A DNA stretch of 32,466 nucleotides from Thiopseudomonas sp. (GTDB lineage: Bacteria > Pseudomonadota > Gammaproteobacteria > Pseudomonadales > Pseudomonadaceae): contig JAHAYO010000081.1 in NCBI GenBank assembly GCA_018384595.1, positions 1 to 32,466 on the forward strand. The letters are read 5' to 3'. The first letter of the stretch is position 1; every line of letters begins with the position of its first letter. Shown piece after piece: positions 19,026 to 27,366 of the stretch. Below the pieces are notes generated by a model. That model ran no database searches. It saw only the letters and a program-made list of their open reading frames with translations, and was not told the origin of the DNA. A program made the position numbers and the translations under genes.

Positions 19026-19045
19026 TTTTTTGAACCGAGGCTCTC

Positions 19046-19720
19046 ATGCAACCCTTTGTTATTGCTCCATCCATTCTGTCTGCTGATTTTGCCCGTTTGG
19101 GTGAGGACGTTGACCGCGTACTGGCCGCCGGTGCCGATTACGTTCACTTTGACGTGATGGACAACCATTATGTGCCTAACCTAACCATTGGTCCCATGGT
19201 GTGTACTGCGCTGCGCAAATACGGTGTCACCGCACCCATTGACGTGCACCTGATGGTGCGACCGGTGGATCGCATCATTGGCGACTTTATCGAAGCCGGT
19301 GCCAGCTACATCACCTTTCACCCCGAAGGCTCCGACCATGTTGACCGCTCGCTGCAGTTGATCAAGGCCGGCGGCTGCAAGGCCGGCTTGGTGTTTAACC
19401 CCGCCACGCCGCTGGACGTGCTCAAGTACGTGATGGACAAGGTTGACATGGTGCTACTGATGAGCGTCAACCCGGGCTTTGGCGGGCAGCAGTTTATTCC
19501 CGCTACGCTCGATAAGCTGCGTGAAGCCCGCGCCCTAATTGATGCCAGCGGTCGTGACATTCGTCTGGAAATCGACGGCGGCGTCAACGTGCAAAACATT
19601 CGCGCCATTGCCGAGGCCGGTGCCGACACCTTTGTGGCCGGTTCCGCCATCTTCAACGCACCCGACTATGCCGAAGTGATCCGTCAGATGCGTGCCGAAC
19701 TGGCGCAGGTGCGCGCGTGA
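19046..19720 (+). CDS. rpe: Ribulose-phosphate 3-epimerase
   Basis: Interconverts ribulose 5-phosphate and xylulose 5-phosphate in the pentose phosphate pathway. TIM-barrel epimerase motifs are clear: [54 protein letters not shown], and EIDGGVN...[12 protein letters not shown] for metal and phosphate binding. It has 224 residues. GAGG lies 6 bases before the ATG. The stop overlaps the GTG start of gph by 4 bases. Confidence 0.98.
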   Translation: MQPFVIAPSILSADFARLGEDVDRVLAAGADYVHFDVMDNHYVPNLTIGPMVCTALRKYGVTAPIDVHLMVRPVDRIIGDFIEAGASYITFHPEGSDHVDRSLQLIKAGGCKAGLVFNPATPLDVLKYVMDKVDMVLLMSVNPGFGGQQFIPATLDKLREARALIDASGRDIRLEIDGGVNVQNIRAIAEAGADTFVAGSAIFNAPDYAEVIRQMRAELAQVRA

Positions 19721-20397
19721 AAACACTGCGCAACCTGTTTGCCGGTCAGTTGCCGCAGCTGGTGATGTTTGATCTGGACGGCACCCTGGTTGATTCGGTG
19801 CCTGATCTGGCCGCTGCAGTGGATGTGATGCTGCAACAACTGAATCGGCCGCAGGCCGGTGTCGAGCAGGTGCGTCAGTGGGTCGGCAACGGTGCGCGGG
19901 TGCTGGTGCGCCGTGCACTGGCGGGCCAGCTGCAGCATGACGACGTAGAGGATGCACTGACTGACAGGGCGCTGGCGCTGTTTATGGATGCCTATGCACA
20001 AAGCCATGGCCATACGGTGCGCTATCCCGGCGTGCTGGAGTGCCTGAATGCGCTGCGCGATGCTGGGGTGCAGCTGGCGCTGATTACCAACAAACCGGCG
20101 CGCTTTATTCCTGATTTGCTGCAGGAACAGCAGCTGGACGGCTATTTTCGCTGGATTATCGGCGGCGATACCTTGCCGCAGCAAAAGCCTGATCCAGCAG
20201 CTCTGCTGCATGTGATGCAACAGGCTGGGGTCAGCGCAGCGCACAGCCTATTTGTCGGCGATTCGCGCAATGACGTGCTGGCCGCCCGCGCCGCCTGTGT
20301 AGCCTGCGTGGCGCTCACCTATGGCTACAACCACGGCGAAGATATCCGCCTGTATGCGCCGACTCTGGTGATTGACAGCCTGAGCGAGCTGCTCTAA
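19717..20397 (+). CDS. gph: Phosphoglycolate phosphatase (HAD superfamily)
   Basis: Dephosphorylates 2-phosphoglycolate, a by-product of DNA repair and other oxidative damage. HAD motifs are present: motif [11 protein letters not shown] (nucleophile and acid Asp), motif [10 protein letters not shown], motif III around QKPDP, and motif [13 protein letters not shown]. It has 226 residues. It starts at a GTG overlapping the rpe stop. The rpe-gph-trpE order is conserved in Pseudomonas. Other HAD phosphatases share these motifs, but the position makes Gph the best call. Confidence 0.94.
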   Translation: MKTLRNLFAGQLPQLVMFDLDGTLVDSVPDLAAAVDVMLQQLNRPQAGVEQVRQWVGNGARVLVRRALAGQLQHDDVEDALTDRALALFMDAYAQSHGHTVRYPGVLECLNALRDAGVQLALITNKPARFIPDLLQEQQLDGYFRWIIGGDTLPQQKPDPAALLHVMQQAGVSAAHSLFVGDSRNDVLAARAACVACVALTYGYNHGEDIRLYAPTLVIDSLSELL

Positions 20398-20638
20398 TCC
20401 CTGAGCGCTCGCCCATGGCCTATGTCCACTTGCACGCTGGCCGTCGCTGCGTTAAGGTTCTACCTCTGACACATCTGCCAAAGGCGCTTTCCGGTGACTT
20501 TACGCACATCCGACTTCTGCTCTATCCCTGCGGTCTGGCACCGCTGGCGCTGCTGCGCCTAACTATTCTTTGGTCGCCTCCGGCGACATCTCGTGTTGTG
20601 TACCTGTTTTCCTGCCACCTCTCATTGAGGCCTTTGTC
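20398..20638 (+). promoter_or_regulatory. trpE upstream region with small hairpins
   Basis: This 241-base gap has no credible protein gene. It holds GGCGC/GCGCC with loop TGCT (20546-20559) and GTCGCC/GGCGAC with loop TCC (20573-20587). No T-tract follows either hairpin. Trp attenuation would need a short leader peptide with adjacent Trp codons, but I find no tandem TGG in any short ATG-started frame. No convincing promoter was found. Confidence 0.35.
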
Positions 20639-22111
20639 ATGACCCACGAACACTTTCAGCAGTTGGCCGTGCGCGGTTTCAACCGCATTCCCGTTTCCCG
20701 CACCACCCTGGCCGACTTTGATACTCCATTGTCGATTTACCTGAAACTGGCCGATGCGCCTTGGTCTTATTTGCTGGAGTCCGTCCAAGGCGGCGAAAAA
20801 TGGGGCCGTTATTCCATTATTGGCCTGCCGTGCCGTACCCGCTTGCAGGTCAGTGGCAATCAGGTACAGGTGATCCGTGATGATCAGATTATCGAGTCGC
20901 ACCAGACTGGCAACCCGCTGGATTTTGTTGAGCAGTTCAAAAATAGGCTGAAGGTAGCTGACGTGCCTGGCTTGCCGCGCTTTAACGGCGGCTTGGTTGG
21001 CTATTTTGCTTACGACAGTGTGCGTTATGCCATGCCCGAACTGGGCGATTGCCCACAGCCTGACCCGTTGCAAACGCCGGATATCCTGCTGCTGCTGTCG
21101 GATGCGGTGGTGGTGTTTGATAACTTGGCCGGCAAGCTGCACCTGATTGTATTGGCCGATCCGCATCAGCCCGACGCCTATCAGCAGGCGCAGCAGCAGC
21201 TGGATCAGTTGATGCAGCGTTTGCGCCAGCCGCTGACGCCACGCTTGGGTATTGATCTGGACCGTGCAGATCTGCCGGAGCCTGATTTTACCTCCAGCTT
21301 TAGCCGTGAAGCCTTTGAGCAAGCGGTGCAGGGCATCCGTGACGATATCCATGCCGGCAATGCCTTGCAGGTGGTGATTTCCCAGCGCATGTCGGTTGCG
21401 TTTGCCGCTGCGCCGATTGATCTGTACCGTGCGCTGCGCTGTTTCAACCCCACACCTTATATGTACTTTTTTAACCTGGGTGACTTCCATGTGGTTGGCA
21501 GCTCGCCCGAGGTGTTGGTGCGGGTGGAGGATGGTCTGGTTACGGTGCGGCCGATTGCCGGCACGCGCCCGCGGGGTGCCAGCGAAGCCGAAGATCTGGC
21601 GCTGGAGCAGGATTTGATGTCGGACCGCAAAGAGCTGTCCGAACACGAAATGCTGATTGATCTGGGCTGCGCCGATGTGGCGCTGGTGGCCGATGCAGCC
21701 AGCGTGCAGGTGACCGAGCGTATGGTGGTCGAGCGTTATTCTAACGTGATGCACATTGTCTCCAACGTCACCGGTGAGCTGCGCGATGGACTCAGCGCCA
21801 TGGATGCGTTGAAGGCGATCCTGCCAGCCGGTACGCTGTCTGGCGCACCCAAGCTACATGCGCTGCGCACCATTGACACGTTGGAGCCGGTTAAGCGCGG
21901 CATTTATGGCGGTGCCGTGGGCTACTGGGCTTGGAACGGTAACATGGACATGGCTATTGCCATCCGCACGGCCATTATCAAGGACGGCGTTTTGCATGTG
22001 CAGGCCGGCGCTGGCATAGTGGCCGACTCAAAACCGGAAAATGAATGGCAGGAAACCCTCAATAAGCGACGGGCCATGTTTAAGGCAGTGGCACTGGCGC
22101 AAGGGACGTAA
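20639..22111 (+). CDS. trpE: Anthranilate synthase component I
   Basis: Makes anthranilate from chorismate with ammonia delivered by a glutamine amidotransferase subunit. It has the N-terminal feedback-binding region ([24 protein letters not shown]) and the chorismate-utilising domain with [67 protein letters not shown] and [20 protein letters not shown]. It has 490 residues. The ATG at 20639 has TGAGG 9 bases upstream; earlier in-frame codons from 20570 do not resemble TrpE. It is not fused to TrpG. The next gene is ddh rather than trpG. Confidence 0.98.
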   Translation: MTHEHFQQLAVRGFNRIPVSRTTLADFDTPLSIYLKLADAPWSYLLESVQGGEKWGRYSIIGLPCRTRLQVSGNQVQVIRDDQIIESHQTGNPLDFVEQFKNRLKVADVPGLPRFNGGLVGYFAYDSVRYAMPELGDCPQPDPLQTPDILLLLSDAVVVFDNLAGKLHLIVLADPHQPDAYQQAQQQLDQLMQRLRQPLTPRLGIDLDRADLPEPDFTSSFSREAFEQAVQGIRDDIHAGNALQVVISQRMSVAFAAAPIDLYRALRCFNPTPYMYFFNLGDFHVVGSSPEVLVRVEDGLVTVRPIAGTRPRGASEAEDLALEQDLMSDRKELSEHEMLIDLGCADVALVADAASVQVTERMVVERYSNVMHIVSNVTGELRDGLSAMDALKAILPAGTLSGAPKLHALRTIDTLEPVKRGIYGGAVGYWAWNGNMDMAIAIRTAIIKDGVLHVQAGAGIVADSKPENEWQETLNKRRAMFKAVALAQGT

Positions 22112-22122
22112 TTTTACTGTGC

Positions 22123-22141
22123 CAGCCTGCGCGGCAGGCTG
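22123..22141 (+). other. Perfect 8-bp hairpin between trpE and ddh
   Basis: CAGCCTGC (22123-22130) and GCAGGCTG (22134-22141) form an uninterrupted stem with loop GCG, 12 bases after the trpE stop. No U-tract follows, so it may stabilise the trpE mRNA end or be a weak terminator. Downstream, the AT-rich palindrome TATTTAAATA (22153-22162) could serve as a -10 for a separate ddh-trpDC transcript. Confidence 0.55.
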
Positions 22142-22181
22142 CGCTTCACCGGTATTTAAATACAGACGACAAGGCATCAAC

Positions 22182-23168
22182 ATGACAAACCGAATTCGAG
22201 TAGGTATTGCCGGTTATGGCAATCTGGGGCGTGGGGTGGAAGCGGCGATTGCTCAGTCCCCCGACATGGAGCTGGTCGGCATTTTTAGTCGCCGTGATCC
22301 CTTCAGCGTAGAACCGCTCAACCCCGAAGTGCCGGTCTACCGCCTGCAGGATGTCGAAAACTACCAGGAGCATGTGGATGTGATGATCCTGTGTGGCGGC
22401 TCCAAATCTGACCTGCCAGAGCAGGGGCCGTACATAGCTGCTTTGTTCAACACAGTGGACAGCTACGACACCCATGCCAGCATTCCCGAGTATTACAGCA
22501 GCGTAGACCAGCCGGCCCGGCAGTCGGGGCATGTGTACCTGCTGTCCTGTGGCTGGGATCCAGGCTTGTTCTCCATTAATCGGCTGGTGGGTGAAGCCAT
22601 TCTACCGCAGGGTGAAACCTACACGTTCTGGGGCAAGGGCTTGAGTCAAGGCCACTCCGATGCGGTACGCCGCGTGCCAGGTGTTAAGGCCGGCGTGCAG
22701 TACACCATTCCGTCTGCCACCGCGATTGAGCGCGTGCGCAGCGGTGAGCGTCCACAGCTAGAAACCCGCGACAAGCATGTGCGCGAGTGCTATGTGGTGC
22801 TAGAAGACGGCATTAACCCCGAGCAGGTGCGCGAGGCGATTGTCAGCATGCCCGCGTACTTTGCCGACTACGACACCCGCGTACACTTTATTGACGAAGG
22901 CACGCTGCAGGCCGAGCACAGCGCCATGCCCCATGGCGGCTTCGTCATCCGCAGCGGCAGCAGCGGCCAGAACAATGATCAGGTGATGGAGTTTTCCCTC
23001 AAGCTGGGCAGCAACCCCGAGTTTACCGCCAGCGTACTGGTGGCCTATGCCCGTGCGGTACACAAGCTGGCGCGACTGGGTGATATCGGGGCCAAGACTG
23101 TATTCGACATAGCGCCGGGGCTGTTGTCGCCGAAAAGCCCAGCTCAACTGCGCAAAGAGCTGCTGTAA
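22182..23168 (+). CDS. ddh: meso-Diaminopimelate D-dehydrogenase
   Basis: Catalyses the NADPH-dependent reductive amination of L-2-amino-6-oxopimelate (from tetrahydrodipicolinate) to meso-diaminopimelate, bypassing the succinylase steps of lysine and peptidoglycan precursor synthesis. The protein closely follows Corynebacterium glutamicum Ddh as I recall it: IRVGIAGYGNLGRGVE (dinucleotide fold), VGIFSRRD, VDVMILCGGSKSDLPEQ, TVDSYDTHASIP, SCGWDPGLFSINR, FWGKGLSQGHSDAVRRVPGV, VQYTIPS, MPAYF, HFIDEGTL, HSAMPHGGFVI and NPEFTASV. It has 328 residues against about 320 in C. glutamicum. The ATG at 22182 has AAGG 7 bases upstream. It lies between trpE and trpD, where pseudomonads usually have trpG. 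Base use looks similar to its neighbours by eye. The function call is firm; the setting is unusual. Confidence 0.93.
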   Translation: MTNRIRVGIAGYGNLGRGVEAAIAQSPDMELVGIFSRRDPFSVEPLNPEVPVYRLQDVENYQEHVDVMILCGGSKSDLPEQGPYIAALFNTVDSYDTHASIPEYYSSVDQPARQSGHVYLLSCGWDPGLFSINRLVGEAILPQGETYTFWGKGLSQGHSDAVRRVPGVKAGVQYTIPSATAIERVRSGERPQLETRDKHVRECYVVLEDGINPEQVREAIVSMPAYFADYDTRVHFIDEGTLQAEHSAMPHGGFVIRSGSSGQNNDQVMEFSLKLGSNPEFTASVLVAYARAVHKLARLGDIGAKTVFDIAPGLLSPKSPAQLRKELL

Positions 23169-23177
23169 GGAGGCCGC

Positions 23178-24224
23178 ATGGATATCAAAGAAGCCCTTAA
23201 CTGGGTTGTGGGTAATCTGGACCTGTCCACCGAGCAAATGACGGCGGTGATGCGCCAAATCATGACGGGCCAGTGTACCGATGCACAAATCGGTGGTTTT
23301 CTGGTGGCGCTGCGCATGAAAAGTGAAAGCATCAGCGAGATTGTGGGCGCGGTGCAGGTGTTGCGCGAGCTGGTGGAGCCGGTACAGATTGATGCGCCGC
23401 ACCTGGTTGACACCTGTGGCACCGGCGGCGACGGCATGAATATCTTCAACGTCTCCACCGCTGCTGCTTTTGTGGTCGCCGCTGCAGGCGGCCATGTGGC
23501 CAAGCATGGCAACCGTGCGGTATCTGGAAACAGCGGCAGCGCCGACCTGTTGGAAGCCGCCGGTGTTTATCTGGACCTCACTCCAGCGCAGGTAGCGCGC
23601 TGCATCGAAACGGTGGGCGTGGGCTTCATGTTTGCCCCGGCCCATCATGGTGCCATGCGCCACAGCATCGGCCCGCGCCGCGAGCTGGGTCTGCGTACCC
23701 TGTTTAACATTCTGGGCCCGATGAGCAATCCGGCGTGCGTGAAAAATCAGGTGATAGGCGTGTTCAGCAAGCAGCTGTGCCGGCCTATGGCCGAGGTTTT
23801 ACAACGGCTGGGCAGCGAGCATGTGATGGTGGTGCATGCACAGGACGGCATGGACGAAATCAGCCTGGGCGCACCCACCCATGTGGCCGAGCTTAAGGAT
23901 GGCGAAGTGCGCGAGTACCGTATCCAGCCGGAAGACTTCGGTATCAACAGCCAGTCGCTGATTGGGCTAGAAGTGGCGGACGCCAAGGCATCCTACGCGC
24001 TGATCCATGATGTGCTGCATGCGCGCGAGCTGCCCTATGCCCACAAAGCGGCGGACATGATTGCGCTCAATGCCGGTGCCGCCCTGTATGTCAGTGGCAT
24101 TGCCAGCAGCCTGAAAGAAGGCGTGGCACGCGCCCACGACACCCTCTACACCGGGCTGGCGCTGGAAAAACTCACCGAATTGATATCCTTTACATCCGTT
24201 TTCAGGCAGGAGTCGCGGACATGA
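23178..24224 (+). CDS. trpD: Anthranilate phosphoribosyltransferase
   Basis: Transfers phosphoribose from PRPP to anthranilate, the second step of tryptophan synthesis. Conserved blocks are the helical N-terminus ([21 protein letters not shown]), the PRPP loop [80 protein letters not shown] and the metal-binding DGMDEISL. It has 348 residues. An AAGGAGG ribosome site lies just before the ATG, overlapping the end of ddh, and the gap from ddh is 9 bases. The stop overlaps trpC. Confidence 0.98.
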   Translation: MDIKEALNWVVGNLDLSTEQMTAVMRQIMTGQCTDAQIGGFLVALRMKSESISEIVGAVQVLRELVEPVQIDAPHLVDTCGTGGDGMNIFNVSTAAAFVVAAAGGHVAKHGNRAVSGNSGSADLLEAAGVYLDLTPAQVARCIETVGVGFMFAPAHHGAMRHSIGPRRELGLRTLFNILGPMSNPACVKNQVIGVFSKQLCRPMAEVLQRLGSEHVMVVHAQDGMDEISLGAPTHVAELKDGEVREYRIQPEDFGINSQSLIGLEVADAKASYALIHDVLHARELPYAHKAADMIALNAGAALYVSGIASSLKEGVARAHDTLYTGLALEKLTELISFTSVFRQESRT

Positions 24225-25024
24225 GCATCCCAACCGTTCTGGAAAAAATCATTGAGCGCAAGCACGAAGAAGTGGCGCAGCGCCGTCGCATCGTTGGGCT
24301 GGATGAGCTGGAGCGTCAGGCCGCGGCGGCCAGCCCGGTGCGCGGCTTTGCCCGTGCACTGCAGGAGCAAGCAGCAGCACGCCAGCCGGCGGTGATTGCC
24401 GAAATTAAAAAAGCATCACCCAGCAAGGGCGTGCTGCGCGAGGATTTTCGGCCCGCCGACATTGCCGTCAGTTACGCGACCGCTGGTGCCACCTGCCTGT
24501 CGGTGCTGACTGACATTGATTTTTTCCAGGGCGCTGATCGTTACCTGCAAGAAGCCCGTGCTGCCTGCCAGCTGCCGGTGATCCGCAAGGATTTCATGAT
24601 TGACCCTTACCAGATTATTGAAGCCCGCGCGCTGGAGGCTGACTGCGTGCTGCTGATTGCCGCTTGCCTGGATGATGTCCAGCTGCAAGATCTGGCAGCC
24701 GTGGCCAAAGAGCATCAGCTGGATGTGCTGGCCGAGGTGCATGATGGCGATGAGCTGGAACGGGTACTGAATGTGCTGGACACCCCGCTGGTGGGCATCA
24801 ATAACCGCAACCTGCATACGTTTGAGGTATCGCTGGCCACCACGCTGGAGCTGCTGCCGCGTATTCCGCGGGATCGTTTGGTGATTACCGAAAGCGGCAT
24901 CCTGCAGCGGGCTGATGTTGATCTGATGCACATCAACAACGTCTATGCCTTTTTGGTCGGCGAGGCCTTTATGCGCGCCAAAGAGCCGGGCGCTGAACTC
25001 AAGCGGCTGTTTGGCTTGGCTTGA
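24221..25024 (+). CDS. trpC: Indole-3-glycerol-phosphate synthase
   Basis: Closes the indole ring from CdRP in tryptophan synthesis. TIM-barrel motifs are [17 protein letters not shown] (catalytic Glu/Lys), [78 protein letters not shown] and ITESGI. It has 267 residues, monofunctional (no PRA isomerase domain). The ATG overlaps the trpD stop by 4 bases. The last 24 residues contain [12 protein letters not shown], normal for the family. Confidence 0.98.
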   Translation: MSIPTVLEKIIERKHEEVAQRRRIVGLDELERQAAAASPVRGFARALQEQAAARQPAVIAEIKKASPSKGVLREDFRPADIAVSYATAGATCLSVLTDIDFFQGADRYLQEARAACQLPVIRKDFMIDPYQIIEARALEADCVLLIAACLDDVQLQDLAAVAKEHQLDVLAEVHDGDELERVLNVLDTPLVGINNRNLHTFEVSLATTLELLPRIPRDRLVITESGILQRADVDLMHINNVYAFLVGEAFMRAKEPGAELKRLFGLA

Positions 25025-25103
25025 GCGTCATAACGGTGCGGTGGCATGTGGTTGATCGGCTACGTGCCTAACGCAGCGGGCGCGCAGCCGGCAGGCAAAA
25101 ACC

Positions 25104-25613
25104 TCAATCGCGCTGAATATCGCGCATCAGATACGACAGCACCTTAGCCAGCTCGGCAGCGGCCTCTGGCCTGCGCACAATGCGCAGCAGGGGCGTTTGC
25201 TGGCTTTCGTGCAAAATGGAGCAGTCGGGCTGGCGTTTTTTGCATTGATAATCGAAAAAAGGATTCAGCCCGTACACCGTTAGCGAGCGGTTTTTGATGT
25301 GTAGCGCGCCATCGCTGCCTGTGCGCTCTTCGCGAATACGCAGCACGCCGGGTTCAGGCAGCTGTAGGCTGAACAGAAAATCCTGTGGCTGCGGCTGGTC
25401 AAGCTGATAGCCGCGCAACAGCGCATGTTGGCTTAACAGGTTGTTGGCTTGTGCCAGCAACGCGGTGCGTTCGCTGGTGGTGACATGCTGCTGCTTGAGC
25501 TGATTCAGGTAGCTGTCACGCTCGGTATTTTCCAGCGCGGGTGTTGCAGCCAAAACAGGCAGGGCACCCAGAGCCAGCACGGCGGTGCAGGTAAACACAA
25601 ATGAACGAAGCAT
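25104..25613 (-). CDS. Exported protein of unknown function
   Basis: I do not recognise this family. With the ATG at 25613 (AAGGA about 8 bases upstream) the 169-residue product begins MLRSFVFTCTAVLALGALPVLAATPALE, a standard Sec signal peptide with likely cleavage at LAA or VLA. The mature part has a helical, Gln/Leu-rich segment, then FLFSLQLPEPGVLRIREERTGSDGALHIKNRSLTVYGLNPFFDYQCKKRQPDC, which looks mostly beta-stranded with a pair of cysteines (YQCKKRQPDCSI) that could form a disulfide. The C-terminus is helical (EAAAELAKVLSYLMRDIQ). Probably periplasmic. It diverges from coaE, with which it shares a 101-base intergenic region, and converges on trpC. Confidence 0.8.
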   Translation of the reverse strand: MLRSFVFTCTAVLALGALPVLAATPALENTERDSYLNQLKQQHVTTSERTALLAQANNLLSQHALLRGYQLDQPQPQDFLFSLQLPEPGVLRIREERTGSDGALHIKNRSLTVYGLNPFFDYQCKKRQPDCSILHESQQTPLLRIVRRPEAAAELAKVLSYLMRDIQRD

Positions 25614-25714
25614 GGGCAAATCCTTGTCGTCTGACGGGGTTGAAGGGCCAGCAGCAAGCATAAGGCATAGCCGATGAAAAACCCTAGAACTGGCGCGCAA
25701 TCTGCGAGGTTGCT

Positions 25715-26326
25715 ATGAAAATGCCTTGGTTGGTCGGTCTGACCGGTGGTATTGGCAGTGGCAAGAGCGCCGCCGCCGCGTTGTTTGCCGAGCAGGGCGT
25801 GCATGTGGTGGATGCCGACGATGCGGCACGCTGGGTAGTGGAACCGGGTACTGCTGGATTGCAGGGGCTGGTGACGCTGTTGGGCGAGCAGCTGTTGCAG
25901 GCCGATGGCCGCTTGGATCGTGCCGCCCTGCGCCAGCAGATTTTTGCCGATGCGCATAAGCGTCAGCAGGTAGAGCAGCTATTGCATCCGCTGATTCGCC
26001 GCGCCATTGACGACAATCTGGCCATGGCGCGTTCGCCCTATGCGCTACTGGTTTCGCCGCTGCTGATTGAACGTGGTCAGTATCGGCGCGTACAGCGGGT
26101 GTTGGTAGTGGATGTACCCGAGGCGTTGCAGTTGCAGCGGGTACTGGAGCGTGACGGCGTGGACGAGGCGCAGGTGCGCGCCATTCTGGCGGCGCAGCTC
26201 GCCCGTGAAGAACGACTGCGCTATGCCGATGATGTTATTCGCAATGACGGCAGCCAGCAGGCGCTGGAGCAGCAGGTGGCCACCCTGCATCAACAGTATG
26301 TGCAACAGTTACGAGGTGAGACATGA
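25715..26326 (+). CDS. coaE: Dephospho-CoA kinase
   Basis: Last step of coenzyme A synthesis: phosphorylates the 3'-hydroxyl of dephospho-CoA. The P-loop is in [11 protein letters not shown] (residues 8-18), followed by [15 protein letters not shown], the LHPLIRRAI helix, and the lid and base-binding region [23 protein letters not shown]. It has 203 residues. GAGG lies 8 bases before the ATG. The stop overlaps yacG by 4 bases. In Pseudomonas coaE-yacG follows pilBCD; here those genes are absent upstream. Confidence 0.97.
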   Translation: MKMPWLVGLTGGIGSGKSAAAALFAEQGVHVVDADDAARWVVEPGTAGLQGLVTLLGEQLLQADGRLDRAALRQQIFADAHKRQQVEQLLHPLIRRAIDDNLAMARSPYALLVSPLLIERGQYRRVQRVLVVDVPEALQLQRVLERDGVDEAQVRAILAAQLAREERLRYADDVIRNDGSQQALEQQVATLHQQYVQQLRGET

Positions 26327-26511
26327 GCAACCCGACAGCCCCCAAGCAGGCACCGCAGGTCAGTTGCCCGACCTGCCAGAAACAGCAGGTGTGGTCTGCG
26401 GATAATCCGTGGCGGCCCTTTTGCAGCGAGCGCTGCCGCCTGATTGATTTTGGTGCCTGGGCCAATGAAGAACACCGCATTGCGGCCGAGCCTGAACTGG
26501 ACGACTTCTAA
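26323..26511 (+). CDS. yacG: DNA gyrase inhibitor YacG (zinc-binding)
   Basis: Small zinc protein that in E. coli binds GyrB and inhibits gyrase. It has 62 residues with four cysteines in the expected spacing: C15 and C18 (SCPTC), then C34 and C38 (FCSERC), followed by the family motif [15 protein letters not shown]. The start overlaps the coaE stop, so the two are coupled. It converges on yhhQ. Confidence 0.95.
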   Translation: MSNPTAPKQAPQVSCPTCQKQQVWSADNPWRPFCSERCRLIDFGAWANEEHRIAAEPELDDF

Positions 26512-26546
26512 GCGTCAGTCGTGGTTTTCAGGCACGCTTGAGCCGC

Positions 26547-27209
26547 TCAGGCACGCCCGTACAGCTGGCGTTTGTCCAGCACCAATATACGGGTCAGCGC
26601 CGCCAACAAGACGCCATACAGCGGCACAAAAAATAGCAGGCTGATGCCCAGCTTGATCACATAGTCAACCAGCGCGATTTCGACCCAATGCTCGGCCATA
26701 AAGGCATTGCTGCTGTGCCAGAAGGCCACGCTGAAAAATACCAGTGTATCCAGCAGGTTACCGAACACGGTTGAGGCGGTCGGCGCGATCCACCACTGGC
26801 GCAGACGGCGCAGACGATCAAACACCTGAATATCGGCCAGTTGGCCTACCGCATAGGCGGCAAAGCTGGCCAGCGAAATACGCAACACAAAGGCATTTAG
26901 ACTGGCCAGCGCGCCCCAGCCGTTAAACTGCCCCTCATGGAATAAGGTGGACGCAAGGTAGGAAACGAGCAGTGCCGGCAGCATGACCTGTGCAATCACC
27001 CTGCGTGCTGGCTGCTTGCCGAGCAGGCGCACGGTCAGATCGGTGGCCAGAAAGATAAACGGAAAACTGAACGCGCCCCAAGTGGTCTGCCAGCCAAACA
27101 GCTGCATGGGAAACTGCACCAGATAGTTACTGGCAATGATGATGAGTACATGGAAGCCGACCAAAGCGGCCAGTGTCGTGCGCCGATGCGCCAAAGCAGG
27201 AGACAACAT
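26547..27209 (-). CDS. yhhQ: Queuosine-precursor transporter (YhhQ/VUT family)
   Basis: Inner-membrane importer of 7-deazaguanine precursors (preQ0/preQ1) for queuosine tRNA modification. The 220-residue product matches E. coli YhhQ nearly throughout: SNYLVQFP, LFGWQTTWGAFSFPFIFLATDLTVR, ARRVIAQVMLPALLVSYLASTLF, RISLASFAAYAVGQLADIQVFDRLR, WWIAPTASTVFGNLLDTLVFF and MAEHWVEIALVDYVIKL, with about six membrane segments. The ATG at 27209 fits the family start; the open frame upstream to 27416 is leader RNA, not protein. The leader holds a candidate preQ1-I riboswitch with the Shine-Dalgarno in its pseudoknot. Confidence 0.96.
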   Translation of the reverse strand: MLSPALAHRRTTLAALVGFHVLIIIASNYLVQFPMQLFGWQTTWGAFSFPFIFLATDLTVRLLGKQPARRVIAQVMLPALLVSYLASTLFHEGQFNGWGALASLNAFVLRISLASFAAYAVGQLADIQVFDRLRRLRQWWIAPTASTVFGNLLDTLVFFSVAFWHSSNAFMAEHWVEIALVDYVIKLGISLLFFVPLYGVLLAALTRILVLDKRQLYGRA

Positions 27210-27214
27210 GCAAA

Positions 27215-27245
27215 CCACCTTTTTGAAGCGGGGTGAGGGAACCCG
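27215..27245 (-). promoter_or_regulatory. Candidate preQ1-I riboswitch in the yhhQ leader
   Basis: Read on the minus strand, P1 is CGGG (27245-27242) with CCCG (27232-27229). The loop is UUCCCUCAC (27241-27233), then CUUC, then AAAAA and GG (27224-27218). CCU in the loop (27238-27236 region) can pair with AGG in the tail (27220-27218), forming an H-type pseudoknot that captures AAGG, the ribosome site 8 bases before the ATG. This follows the preQ1-I plan: U after P1, CAC just before the 3' P1 strand (the last C pairs with preQ1), an A-rich tail and a sequestered SD. The downstream gene is a preQ1/preQ0 transporter. A second hairpin (ACCTG/CAGGT, 27249-27264) lies just upstream. Confidence 0.65.
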
Positions 27246-27274
27246 AAAACCTGCCGTAACAGGTGCGAGCGGCA

Positions 27275-27303
27275 ATTCTAAGACCTTTACCTCGGCTTGG
27301 CCA
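27275..27303 (-). promoter_or_regulatory. Candidate yhhQ promoter
   Basis: On the minus strand TGGCCA (27303-27298) and TAGAAT (27280-27275) are 17 bases apart. Transcription would begin near 27268, just before the hairpin and pseudoknot, giving a leader of about 60 bases. Confidence 0.5.
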
Positions 27304-27366
27304 GTCGGGGCGGCGGTGCGCGCTATTCGGGTGTACCATGGCGCTTTTGCATGTTTGGGAGCCTGA

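Noticed and set aside
20415-20642. 75-codon forward frame before trpE as a possible leader peptide
   Set aside because: No Shine-Dalgarno, only one Trp codon, far too long for an attenuation peptide, and it runs into the trpE start.
26528-26556. 10-base direct repeat TCAGGCACGC twice between yacG and yhhQ
   Set aside because: Short and partly within the end of yhhQ; no further copies or associated element.
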